Origin: Lachnospiraceae bacterium UBA3711
Lineage (GTDB): Bacteria > Bacillota > Clostridia > Lachnospirales > Lachnospiraceae
Direction: 5' to 3'
Length of the DNA: 32,830 bases
Assembly (NCBI GenBank): GCA_002371345.1
Contig: DFHY01000015.1
Location: 1-32,830, forward strand
The notes beneath the pieces are model-generated. The model saw only the letters and a list, made by a program, of their open reading frames with translations, did no database searches and was not told where the DNA came from. Positions 1 through 7,048 of this stretch are shown in pieces. Position numbers and translations under genes: made by a program. Each line of letters starts with the position of its first letter. The stretch's first letter is position 1.

Positions 1-630
1 GTCGCTCTGTGAATTGTAGGCGAACTGCCACTTGCGTCCGGTCGGGAAACCGGCGCCGCCGCGTCCGCGGATGCCGGAGGCGAGAACCTCGTCAATAACC
101 TCCTGGGAGGACATTGACAGTGCGCGCTTCAGGCCCTGGAACGCACCCATGCCGAGCGCTTCATTGATATCCTCGGGGTCGATGACGCCGCAGCCGTGAA
201 GAGCTACACGGCGCTGCTTCTTATAGAAATTGATATCGTCCTGCTTGGACACCTTCTGATGTGTGGCAGGATCTTCATACAGAAGTCTCTCTACGACAAC
301 GCCGCCCTCGATATCGGAGCTGATGATCTCCTCGACATCGTCGATCTGTACAAGGCGGTACAGAGTGTCTTCCGGATAGATCTTGACGAACGGTCCCTGC
401 GAGCAGAAGCCGAAGCATCCGACCTGATTGACGGTAACCTTGTCAGAGAGGCCTTTCTCTTTCAGAAGGTCCTCAAAACGATGACGGATCTCAGCGGAAT
501 TGTTGGAGAGACATCCGGTTCCGCCGCAGAGCACGATATGGCGCTTGCCGTCCTTGCCGGTGAGCTTGTCATCCAGGCACTTTGAACATGAGGAAATGCG
601 CTCGTTCAGATTGTCGACAGACTGAATCAT
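1..630 (-). CDS. nuoF: NuoF-like NADH-binding flavoprotein subunit (HydB/HndC type), partial
   Basis: Carries the NADH/FMN-binding subunit of an NADH-linked hydrogenase or bifurcating complex; it would pass electrons between NADH, FMN and iron-sulfur clusters in the cytoplasm. I translated 210 N-terminal residues; the rest runs off the left edge. Residues about 30-115 form a thioredoxin-like [2Fe-2S] domain with Cys35, Cys40, Cys72 and Cys76 (CGGTGC and CFGFC). Residues 186-201, GIRGRGGAGFPTGRKW, are the glycine-rich nucleotide-binding signature of NuoF. The start ATG at 630 overlaps the nuoE stop by four bases (ATGA), so translation is probably coupled. The extra N-terminal ferredoxin-like domain is typical of the HydB/HndC branch rather than respiratory NuoF. 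A catalytic [FeFe] hydrogenase subunit would be expected next, outside the window. Confidence 0.93.
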   Translation of the reverse strand, partial: MIQSVDNLNERISSCSKCLDDKLTGKDGKRHIVLCGGTGCLSNNSAEIRHRFEDLLKEKGLSDKVTVNQVGCFGFCSQGPFVKIYPEDTLYRLVQIDDVEEIISSDIEGGVVVERLLYEDPATHQKVSKQDDINFYKKQRRVALHGCGVIDPEDINEALGMGAFQGLKRALSMSSQEVIDEVLASGIRGRGGAGFPTGRKWQFAYNSQSD

Positions 631-1130
631 GCGTTCTGGCCCTCCTTCTCTTTGTACTCAAGACATAAATCGTTGATGACACCCGGCACCTGCGCTGCGT
701 CCATCTTTGGATATACCTTGCCGTTGATGCTCACGGCAGGCGCTATGCCGCACGCGCCGATGCAGCGCAGCGCATCCAGTGTAAACATACCGTCATCAGT
801 AGTCTCGCCGGGCTGAATCTTGAGCTCTTCGGAGAACTTGTCGATGACATTCTGAGCGCCCTTGACATAGCATGCCGTGCCAAGGCAGCAGCCGATAACA
901 TACTTCCCCTTCGGAGTGAGAGAGAAGAACGAATAGAACGTGACAACGCCGTAGATCTCAGCGACAGAGATGCCGGTTTCCTTCGATACCAGCTCCTGAA
1001 CCTCCAGCGGGATGTAACCGTACTCGTTCTGGATGTCGCTCAGGATCATCATCAGCGGAGTATTTTCGTTCTTGTACCGCGCACAGATCTCCTTGATCTT
1101 AGCAGCAGCGGCGGAATTCAATCCACCCAT
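627..1130 (-). CDS. nuoE: NuoE-like [2Fe-2S] subunit of NADH-linked hydrogenase complex
   Basis: 167-residue thioredoxin-fold [2Fe-2S] protein, the partner of NuoF in electron-bifurcating or NADP-reducing hydrogenases (HydC/HndA) and in Complex I-like enzymes. Cluster ligands are visible as Cys82 and Cys87 (CLGTAC) and Cys123 and Cys127 (CIGAC). The helical N-terminal half carries the family segment EIYGVVTFYSFF (residues 58-69). Length is normal for the family. The start is supported by AAAGGAGG about seven bases upstream on the minus strand. It is the first gene of a minus-strand operon continuing into nuoF with a 4-bp overlap. The leader upstream holds a terminator-like hairpin and a Rex-like palindrome, which would suit redox control. 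Hydrogenase versus formate dehydrogenase partner cannot be decided without the downstream genes. Confidence 0.94.
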   Translation of the reverse strand: MGGLNSAAAAKIKEICARYKNENTPLMMILSDIQNEYGYIPLEVQELVSKETGISVAEIYGVVTFYSFFSLTPKGKYVIGCCLGTACYVKGAQNVIDKFSEELKIQPGETTDDGMFTLDALRCIGACGIAPAVSINGKVYPKMDAAQVPGVINDLCLEYKEKEGQNA

Positions 1131-1143
1131 AATCAGACCTCCT

Positions 1144-1161
1144 TTGTTAAATGGTTAATAG
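1144..1161. promoter_or_regulatory. possible Rex-type redox repressor site
   Basis: TTGTTAA-ATGG-TTAATAG resembles the clostridial Rex consensus TTGTTAA-N4-TTAACAA, with a perfect left half and five of seven positions in the right half. Rex senses NADH/NAD+ and commonly controls hydrogenase and fermentation genes, so the setting before nuoE fits. The site overlaps the nuoE Shine-Dalgarno region, which is unusually close to the start for an operator. This is a single by-eye match in AT-rich DNA. Confidence 0.35.
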
Positions 1162-1199
1162 AAACGTGCAATAAGTGATTGTTTACCGGTCAGAAACAC

Positions 1200-1239
1200 A
1201 AAAAACCGGCTGGTTTGACCTGCCTAACCAGTCTTTCGG
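1200..1239 (-). terminator. terminator-like hairpin in the nuoE leader (possible attenuator)
   Basis: Read on the minus strand, CTGGTT, a 10-base loop and AACCAG are followed by CCGG and six T residues. Outer CCG/CGG bases can extend the stem across an internal loop. No minus-strand gene lies upstream that it could end (the next upstream gene is on the plus strand), and it sits about 70 bases before nuoE. It is therefore more likely a leader attenuator than a gene-end terminator. A competing pairing of GGTCA with TGACC spans the T run and would break the hairpin. Confidence 0.4.
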
Positions 1240-1683
1240 AATACAAACTCGGTGATTCATTTTGCATAACTATTTTTTACCATAAGACGGACATTATTGG
1301 AACACCTATATTAAAAAAACAACGTAAAAAAAGGATCTGACAATAATGATTATTCCAGACTGCAGGAATAGTGTAAGACAGACAGATAAAACAATAATTA
1401 TTGATATCTAACCAATATCGTAGTATTCTTGTTGGGTGTTGGTGCGTATGTTGTATTCAACTATTGGAGTTATGTTTTTTATTGCCGGCTTTGATAGCTG
1501 TGCTGCTTGCAAATCACAGCCGCTTCTGCTGAGTGACTGTCTCGCCGGCACAACCGAACTGTCGCTTCTGCTGAGTGACTATCTCGCCGGCACAACCGAT
1601 CTGCCGCCGAACCTGCGTTTTTTCATGCGGCTCGGGGCGGTGCAATAAGAGTACATATTATAAAAGGAGTAGGAATCAGGAAA
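1240..1683. other. long gap, mostly AT-rich, no convincing gene
   Basis: Divergent region between the nuoE leader and the DUF4418 gene. The left half is AT-rich and probably holds the nuoE promoter, but I cannot place one confidently. It contains a small inverted repeat, TATTCC...GGAATA, at 1351-1370. The right half holds a 42-bp tandem duplication. A GTG-start frame at 1436-1648 spans that duplication and would encode 70 residues. It has no good ribosome binding site and no recognisable family, so I do not call it as a gene. Confidence 0.5.
1521..1602 (+). repeat. 42-bp direct tandem duplication
   Basis: Bases 1521-1560 recur at 1563-1602 with two differences in forty compared; both copies contain CTTCTGCTGAGTGACT and CTCGCCGGCACAACCGA. 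The period of 42 would be in frame (14 codons) for the weak 70-residue reading frame covering it. The near identity indicates a recent duplication. No function is evident. Confidence 0.85.
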
Positions 1684-2091
1684 ATGGACAGAAAGCATCG
1701 TATTGGAATCATTGACATATTTCTTACGGCGGTCAGCGCATTTTATCTGATCGGGATACGTACGCTGTTCTCAGCATGCGGGCAGAAGGAGGACGGGACA
1801 TGGATGTCCTGCCACTGGGCGGGACAGGCTGTCACGGCTATCGCTGCGGTACTGCTTGTGATTTCCGTCATGCGTATCATTATATCGGACGTGAAGATAA
1901 GAACAGGACTGTCGGCGGCGATGATCCCGACAGCCGTGTCTGGAATATTTGTGCCTGGAACATTAGTCAGTCTGTGTATGATGGACACCATGAGGTGCCA
2001 TACGGTTATGCGTCCGTTTGTGATGATTATGTCCGCGGCTGTATCCGTGATCTGCGTCATAGATATTCTGGTTAACAGAAAAAGGCTTTGA
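1684..2091 (+). CDS. DUF4418 family membrane protein
   Basis: 135-residue integral membrane protein of unknown function with four hydrophobic segments (about residues 8-28, 46-68, 74-98 and 108-130). The loop after the first segment carries ACGQKEDGTWMSCHWAGQA, with the Cys and Met-x-Cys-His pattern I associate with DUF4418 proteins. Family members often sit beside MacB/FtsX-type ABC transporters; none is present here. A GGAG motif lies just upstream in AAAAGGAGTAGGAATC, supporting the ATG at 1684. The conserved Cys/His pair suggests metal or thiol chemistry at the membrane surface, but that is speculation. Two long shadow frames in the same stretch are ignored. Confidence 0.75.
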   Translation: MDRKHRIGIIDIFLTAVSAFYLIGIRTLFSACGQKEDGTWMSCHWAGQAVTAIAAVLLVISVMRIIISDVKIRTGLSAAMIPTAVSGIFVPGTLVSLCMMDTMRCHTVMRPFVMIMSAAVSVICVIDILVNRKRL

Positions 2092-2210
2092 TACCGGATC
2101 CTGCCGGCAAAAGGATTATCAGAAAAGTGACTGCGCGGTTCGTAATACCGCCTAAAGTATGGTAAGATAAAAGAGATTATATTTGATGATGAAAGCTTCG
2201 GATATTATAG

Positions 2211-2252
2211 CAAATGACAAAGCTCTTTTTACTTTGCCGTTCATCATCCAAT
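2211..2252. repeat. imperfect GACAAAG/CTTTG hairpin element
   Basis: CAAATGACAAAG, a T-rich loop (CTCTTTTTA) and CTTTGCCGTTCAT form an imperfect inverted repeat about 45 bases before the 2298 start. It is clearly related to the perfect hairpin at 9767-9799, which has the same order of arms and a similar T-rich loop. It may be an intergenic repeat or a terminator for DUF4418. Confidence 0.55.
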
Positions 2253-2297
2253 AAGCGCAGCTCATTTTATTGTTATGAAAGACAGGAGGAAGGTGTT

Positions 2298-3893
2298 ATG
2301 AGAAAGAAACTCGTGGGAGTTATTGCCGCCGGTGCGGCGTCGGTCCTGATGCTTTCTGGATTTGATTCCGCGATGACGGTTCAGGAGCTCACGGAGAAGA
2401 CCAAGGAGGCATTCTCGCAGGTTAAGACCTTGAATGTCAGCATTAATGCTGTCGCGGACGCGAATCTCTCTATCGTGCAGGATGTGGAGGATGGCGCGTC
2501 CATGGATGTGCCGATCAATGGTACTTCCGATATATCAATGGCGCTGAGCCTGGAGCCGTTCCAGGCGGAGCTTTACGCGAAATATTCGGGTGAGGCTATG
2601 GGCCAGGGCATGAACGGCCTGATGGATATGTATGTCATTGAGAATGATGACGGAACAGGAAGCGCGTACACGGGCATGCTTTCTTCTGAGGGTGAAGTCG
2701 CGTGGAGTGAGGAGAATATCGACGCTCAGAGCATGACTCAGGTGAAGGAGATGGTCAGATCAGCGCTTGCCGGGGACATGTCAGGGCTCAGCAATATGTC
2801 GCCCGACGGCAATACGGTCGACGTTGCTGCGATGACTGATATCATGCAGAAGTATCAGGATCAGGTAGCCGGTATCTCGCAGATCGCCCCGCAGAGCGTG
2901 AACGTGGACGGCAAGGAATGCTACCAGATGACATGTGAGCTGACGGGTGATATCCTGACGCAGATGATGTCGGACGCAGTTTCAGCGTCAGGCCAGGCTA
3001 TGGACGATACTTCTCTTCAGATAGTGTCGGCTGCTCTTGGCGGCATCAAAGCAAATATAGAAACCCTGGTTGATGTCCAGACTTATCTTCCGGTGAAGGC
3101 TTCCGTGGATCTGAGCGGCAGTGATTTCTCCATGCTTGAGCAGTATATGGTAAGCTCAATGGCCGGTATGGACAGCGGGATGAAGGCCAGCGTAAATGTC
3201 AGCACACTGTCTGTTGAATGCACATTTGGCTGCAATGATCCTGTTCAGATTACGGTTCCGCAGGAGGCTCTGGATGCGTCTGCCGCAGGCGGCATCGAGG
3301 ACATCAACCCCTCAGATCTGATCGGGGGCATCCTCGGAGGAGGCAGCGGCAGTACAGATACCGGCAGCAGTACAGGCACCGACATAGCCCTGCCGGATAC
3401 GGATGACGGCCCTGTTCAGAACTCTGACGGAACCTATCGCATTTCCTATGAGGACTATAGCGGGAATGTCAGACAGGCGGACATCGCTGTTCCGGACGGC
3501 CTGAGGCTTTCATACGGATCGGACGATTATCTTTCCTTCACAAATGATGATTACACAATATCAGTCAGCTATTCACTGTTCTCCAACAGTACTCTCGAGG
3601 AGACAGTCGAAAATGACCTTGACGTGACATATATGCAGGGGAATTCCGATTATTCCAATGTTACCCGCACGGACGTCATGAAGACAGCCCTTGATGACGG
3701 AACGCCTGTGTGCTATGGCTTCAAGGGTTATGTCTACAACGGATATGGCCTTGGTGGAACCGAAGCTGCGGTTCAGGCCGGCGACTCGATTGTCAGTATG
3801 GAGATCCAGATCGAGGACGATCAGCGCAATGTCGTAGAAGCCGGTGAGGATGATGTCAAGCGCTATGCCGGTATGGTAAAGCCTGCGGCGTGA
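2298..3893 (+). CDS. large secreted protein, LolA/LppX-like or DUF6612-like, function unknown
   Basis: 531 residues. I chose the ATG at 2298 because ACAGGAGGAAG lies seven to twelve bases upstream and the first 28 residues form a signal peptide; an in-frame frame reaching back to 2214 lacks these. The leader ends MLSGFDSAMT, with Phe where a lipobox Cys would stand, so this is probably secreted or cleaved rather than lipidated. Residues about 25-320 look like the repeating beta and helix pattern of the bacterial LolA/LppX-like lipoproteins that open with an ELxxK-type helix (ELTEKTKEAFSQVKTLNV). A Gly/Ser/Thr-rich linker follows at about 340-370, then a C-terminal domain of about 140 residues rich in Asp and Tyr. 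It is followed 27 bases later by the rhomboid gene, which could be co-transcribed. Confidence 0.7.
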   Translation: MRKKLVGVIAAGAASVLMLSGFDSAMTVQELTEKTKEAFSQVKTLNVSINAVADANLSIVQDVEDGASMDVPINGTSDISMALSLEPFQAELYAKYSGEAMGQGMNGLMDMYVIENDDGTGSAYTGMLSSEGEVAWSEENIDAQSMTQVKEMVRSALAGDMSGLSNMSPDGNTVDVAAMTDIMQKYQDQVAGISQIAPQSVNVDGKECYQMTCELTGDILTQMMSDAVSASGQAMDDTSLQIVSAALGGIKANIETLVDVQTYLPVKASVDLSGSDFSMLEQYMVSSMAGMDSGMKASVNVSTLSVECTFGCNDPVQITVPQEALDASAAGGIEDINPSDLIGGILGGGSGSTDTGSSTGTDIALPDTDDGPVQNSDGTYRISYEDYSGNVRQADIAVPDGLRLSYGSDDYLSFTNDDYTISVSYSLFSNSTLEETVENDLDVTYMQGNSDYSNVTRTDVMKTALDDGTPVCYGFKGYVYNGYGLGGTEAAVQAGDSIVSMEIQIEDDQRNVVEAGEDDVKRYAGMVKPAA

Positions 3894-3920
3894 ATGAATT
3901 GAAGCAGTGAACCGGAAGTT

Positions 3921-4577
3921 ATGGGAGATTTTTCAAGTTTTATAAAAAGCCGGAGCAAGATCAATCTTCTGATGGTCCTGCTCAACATCGTTATCTTTGC
4001 GGTGCTTGAGATTATCGGGGATACTACGAACTCACAGTTTATGGTTGATCATGGCGCTATGTTTACTCCGCTGGTTCAGAGCGGCCAGTACTGGCGCCTG
4101 GTCAGCGCGATGTTCCTGCATTTTGGGTTTGAGCATCTTGCCTACAATATGTTCAGCCTGTTTTTCCTTGGGGATATACTGGAGAGCATACTGGGGCCGG
4201 CGAGATATCTGCTGGTATATCTGATCGGAGGCCTGGGAGGAAATGCCGTCTCATATTTTATGAGCCTGCATAATGGAGTATACAAGGTTTCAGCCGGCGC
4301 CTCCGGAGCTATATTTGCCGTGATGGGAGCATTTTTCTATATCGCGGTCAGGAACAGGAAGCGATTCGGCAGGGATGGCATGCGCAGGCTCGGGCTGATG
4401 GTCGTTCTCATGATCATGCAGGGGATCGTAGACCGCGGAGTGGACCAGAGCGCTCACATGGGAGGTATGGCGGCCGGTTTCCTGGTGGGAATTCTGGTGT
4501 ATCATCAGCATACTGTTAAGGACCGGGGCCGGAGTGATGATGGCTTATCAGGCATTAGCTTTCATGGACAAGGATGA
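3921..4577 (+). CDS. rhomboid family intramembrane serine protease
   Basis: 218-residue polytopic membrane protease that cleaves transmembrane segments within the bilayer. Six hydrophobic segments are visible. The catalytic Ser128 sits in SAGASGAIFA and its partner His179 in SAHMGGMAAGF. His72 and Asn76 in HLAYNMF provide the oxyanion-side residues of the family. The WRLVSAMFLHFGFEH segment before them is typical of the L1 loop. Length matches compact bacterial rhomboids with a short N-terminal region. The ribosome binding site is weak (CCGGAAG). The gene starts 27 bases after the secreted protein gene, suggesting read-through from that transcript. Substrates cannot be inferred. Confidence 0.95.
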   Translation: MGDFSSFIKSRSKINLLMVLLNIVIFAVLEIIGDTTNSQFMVDHGAMFTPLVQSGQYWRLVSAMFLHFGFEHLAYNMFSLFFLGDILESILGPARYLLVYLIGGLGGNAVSYFMSLHNGVYKVSAGASGAIFAVMGAFFYIAVRNRKRFGRDGMRRLGLMVVLMIMQGIVDRGVDQSAHMGGMAAGFLVGILVYHQHTVKDRGRSDDGLSGISFHGQG

Positions 4578-4655
4578 GCTACAAGGCATTAATCTCCATG
4601 ATTAATATTGCTTCAGGTATATACTTTAAACTCTGTGAAAGAGAGGAGAACAGCT

Positions 4656-5063
4656 ATGAAGGACTGCAATTGCATATTCTGTAAGATCGCGAACGGAGAG
4701 ATTCCGTCTGCGACATTATATGAGAATGACGAGTTCAGAGTCATCCTGGACCTTAATCCGGCTTCGAAAGGTCACTCTCTGGTCCTGCCGAAGGATCATT
4801 ACGCGAATCTGTTTGAGATTCCGGAGGATGTGCTTGGACGGGCCGCGGCGGTCGCGAAGAGAGTTTCAACAAAGCTCGCTGACGGGCTTCACGCGTCAGG
4901 TCTTAATCTGGTGCAGAACAATGGAGAACGGGCAGGTCAGACGGTTTTCCACTTCCATATGCATATGATTCCGCGGTACGAATCAGACAACATGAAGATG
5001 AGCTGGATTCCCGGCAAGCTGACAGACGAGGATAAGGATGAGATATTGTCCCTGTTTTCGTGA
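4656..5063 (+). CDS. HIT family (histidine triad) nucleotide hydrolase
   Basis: 135-residue cytoplasmic protein of the HINT branch, which hydrolyses AMP-lysine, phosphoramidate and similar nucleotidyl bonds. The triad is complete in FHFHMHMIPR near residue 100. CIFCKI near the N-terminus supplies two Cys that bind zinc in many homologues. The ATG at 4656 is preceded by GAGAGGAG; a longer frame beginning at 4608 has no family support. It lies alone between the rhomboid gene and a strong hairpin at 5155-5182. HIT proteins are usually housekeeping enzymes, and nothing here suggests a special role. Confidence 0.95.
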   Translation: MKDCNCIFCKIANGEIPSATLYENDEFRVILDLNPASKGHSLVLPKDHYANLFEIPEDVLGRAAAVAKRVSTKLADGLHASGLNLVQNNGERAGQTVFHFHMHMIPRYESDNMKMSWIPGKLTDEDKDEILSLFS

Positions 5064-5154
5064 CTTTTCTGCTGCCGGCATAGGGAATCGAAGCGATTGA
5101 GAGATTCTCTGCCGCTGCCGGACAAGGTAAGAGGCCGGCCGGCATGATGAAAGA

Positions 5155-5182
5155 GAGGGCACCGCGTAAACGCGGTGCCCTC
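5155..5182. terminator. strong hairpin between convergent genes
   Basis: GAGGGCACCGCG, loop TAAA and CGCGGTGCCCTC form a perfect 12-bp stem between the HIT gene (plus) and the aquaporin gene (minus). There is no clean T run on the plus strand; the minus strand continues TCTTTCATC. A bidirectional terminator is the simplest reading. Confidence 0.65.
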
Positions 5183-5200
5183 AGCATCTCTAACCTTTCA

Positions 5201-5256
5201 CCACTGGCAAACAAGTTTGCCTGGACTTCAGTGCTTTTGGCCTTTACATCATAATA
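5201..5256 (+). repeat. dispersed intergenic repeat, copy C (short form)
   Basis: Contains the perfect mini-hairpin GGCAAAC-AA-GTTTGCC (5206-5221) followed by CTTCAGTGCTTTTGG and CCTTTACATCATAATA. It matches the right end of the 26659-26881 element over nearly its whole length. It lies immediately after the aquaporin stop codon, in the tail-to-tail gap. Confidence 0.85.
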
Positions 5257-5269
5257 CTGTAAGATTAAC

Positions 5270-5938
5270 TCACTCCTCGGCTCCGCCGATGAGCTTCCAG
5301 ATCAGCGCTGCAAGGATACCGCCAACCAGCGGACCGCAGATGAATACCCATACGACTTTGAGACTGTCACCTCCGAGCAGGAGAGCAGGTCCGAAGGAAC
5401 GGGCAGGATTGACGCTGGTTCCCGTGAAATAGATTCCAAACAGGTGAACCAGAGTGAGCGAGCCGCCGATAACAAGTCCGGCCACATGGCTGTTCTCGAT
5501 CTTGGATGTTGCGCCAAGCACCGCAAGAACAAAGATGCAGGTAAGAATGATCTCAACGATAAGCGACTTCATGACACTGCCGTCATACAGGCCGTTGCAG
5601 CCAAGGCCGAGGGATGTACCGATCAGAGAACGAAGAACCGCGGCTCCGGCTATAGCGCCGAGAAACTGTGCAGCTATATAACCGATAAAGTCTGTAACTG
5701 TCATACCGCCGTTCAGGAGAACACCGATTGAAACCGCCGGATTGATGTGGCAGCCTGAAACATTACCGATTGAGTAAGCCATCGCGACAATGACAAGACC
5801 AAAAGCAAGCGCGGTCAGAATATATGAACCGTTTGCTTCTCCGTTGCAGCCTGTCACCGCCGCGACACCGCAGGCCACAAGAACCAGGACAAATGTGCCG
5901 ATAAACTCTGCAAGATACTTTCTAACCCCTTCTGACAT
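5270..5938 (-). CDS. aqpZ: aquaporin, AqpZ-like
   Basis: 222-residue major intrinsic protein with six membrane helices and both NPA half-helices (HINPAVSIG and SVNPARSFGPA). The selectivity filter reads as the water-specific set: Phe in ALAFGL, His in LTLVHLFG, Thr in GTSVNPAR and Arg after the second NPA. This argues for water transport rather than glycerol. I chose the ATG at 5938 because GGGAGG lies eight bases upstream and homologues begin here; a frame extending to 6121 adds 61 unrelated residues. It is a single gene, convergent with the HIT gene, with a dispersed repeat just past its stop. Confidence 0.94.
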   Translation of the reverse strand: MSEGVRKYLAEFIGTFVLVLVACGVAAVTGCNGEANGSYILTALAFGLVIVAMAYSIGNVSGCHINPAVSIGVLLNGGMTVTDFIGYIAAQFLGAIAGAAVLRSLIGTSLGLGCNGLYDGSVMKSLIVEIILTCIFVLAVLGATSKIENSHVAGLVIGGSLTLVHLFGIYFTGTSVNPARSFGPALLLGGDSLKVVWVFICGPLVGGILAALIWKLIGGAEE

Positions 5939-6124
5939 TTCATTTACCTCCCAATGAATGAAAATAAAATAGTTACTAATGCGCCACAACACATGACTGT
6001 CAAAACCAATGATACACCGCTGAAACACAGGCTTGAAAACCAGCGCTGAGACAGATACTATTTTACACGTGAAGAGGGATTTTTGGAAGTAGGAAGAATG
6101 TATGATTACAGCGCGGAACACACA

Positions 6125-6198
6125 TATTCCACTTGGCGAGTTTACGAGCCTTAGTGGAATAGCGTACAGCGTAATCTGTAATCGACTTTTGGTGGGTT
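6125..6198 (+). repeat. hairpin plus GTAATCG element upstream of the cyclo-ligase gene
   Basis: A 9-bp perfect inverted repeat, TATTCCACT (6125-6133) and AGTGGAATA (6153-6161), is followed at 6178 by GTAATCGACTTTTGGTGGG. The same tail with two substitutions follows the long hairpin at 10952-10997. The GGTGGG near its end acts as the ribosome binding region of the gene starting at 6208. Confidence 0.6.
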
Positions 6199-6207
6199 AA
6201 TCATTAT

Positions 6208-7035
6208 ATGTGTACAGAAGAAGAAAAGGTATGGGAGAAGAACTCCGGCCAGATACCCGTGGAGACCAGGCAGCAGGCGGATGATTCCGTGGAGGACATA
6301 GAGCGGATACGTTACCGGAAGCGGAAGCTGCGGCGTATAGTCGCGCTCAAAAAGAAAGAATTCAGTTCCTTCGCGCTTGATGAAATGAGCCGCCGTATAA
6401 CAGAACGTATCCTTGAGCTTGATGTATACAGGGATGCCGGGACGGTATTTGCGTATATGGCCCTGCCGGGGGAAGTGCAGACACGGGGCTTTATTGAGCA
6501 ATGCCTTAAGGACGGAAAGAGAGTCGCGCTGCCGAGAGTCGAAGGCCGGAACATGCGTTTTTATGGCATTGATCTGTTATCTGTCAGTTCAAAGCAGAAC
6601 TTCAGAGACCGGAACCAGGAATCAGAGGAGAGCCGGCGTATCGAAGAGGATAGTGCAAAAGAATCCCTTTCAGAGCTGCATGTGCCGCGGGCAGAAGACG
6701 ACGGAATGAATAATCTTGTGCCGGGGGCGATGGGAATCCTTGAGCCTGATCCTGAGCGCTGCCCTCTGATGGATGATATGGAGGATGCTCTTGTGATCAT
6801 GCCGGGAGTTGCATTTGACCGGGAGCTGAACAGGATAGGATACGGCGGCGGGTATTATGACAGGTATCTGCGGAAGCATACATTACATAAGACTCTGGCT
6901 GCGGCATATGACTTTCAGATATTTGACGAGGTTCCGCACGAGGAGTGTGATATTCGGCCTCAGTACATGCTGACCGAGTCCATGATATTTAAAGGATACA
7001 TGCGGCCGGGGAGCGCGGGAGCTGTGAAACGGTGA
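6208..7035 (+). CDS. 5-formyltetrahydrofolate cyclo-ligase, with extension and insertion
   Basis: Converts 5-formyltetrahydrofolate to 5,10-methenyltetrahydrofolate using ATP (MTHFS, YgfA family). The signature MPGVAFDRELNRIGYGGGYY lies at residues 199-218 and the N-terminal basic helix (YRKRKLRRIVALKKK) at 36-50. At 275 residues it is much longer than the usual roughly 190. The excess is an acidic N-terminal extension (1-30) and a charged insert at about 126-168, rich in Ser, Glu and Arg, between the two halves of the fold. The start at 6208 is the only ATG upstream of the core and sits 11 bases after GGTGGG. It ends 13 bases before the convergent diguanylate cyclase stop. Confidence 0.9.
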   Translation: MCTEEEKVWEKNSGQIPVETRQQADDSVEDIERIRYRKRKLRRIVALKKKEFSSFALDEMSRRITERILELDVYRDAGTVFAYMALPGEVQTRGFIEQCLKDGKRVALPRVEGRNMRFYGIDLLSVSSKQNFRDRNQESEESRRIEEDSAKESLSELHVPRAEDDGMNNLVPGAMGILEPDPERCPLMDDMEDALVIMPGVAFDRELNRIGYGGGYYDRYLRKHTLHKTLAAAYDFQIFDEVPHEECDIRPQYMLTESMIFKGYMRPGSAGAVKR

Positions 7036-7048
7036 AGCGATCCGTTCA

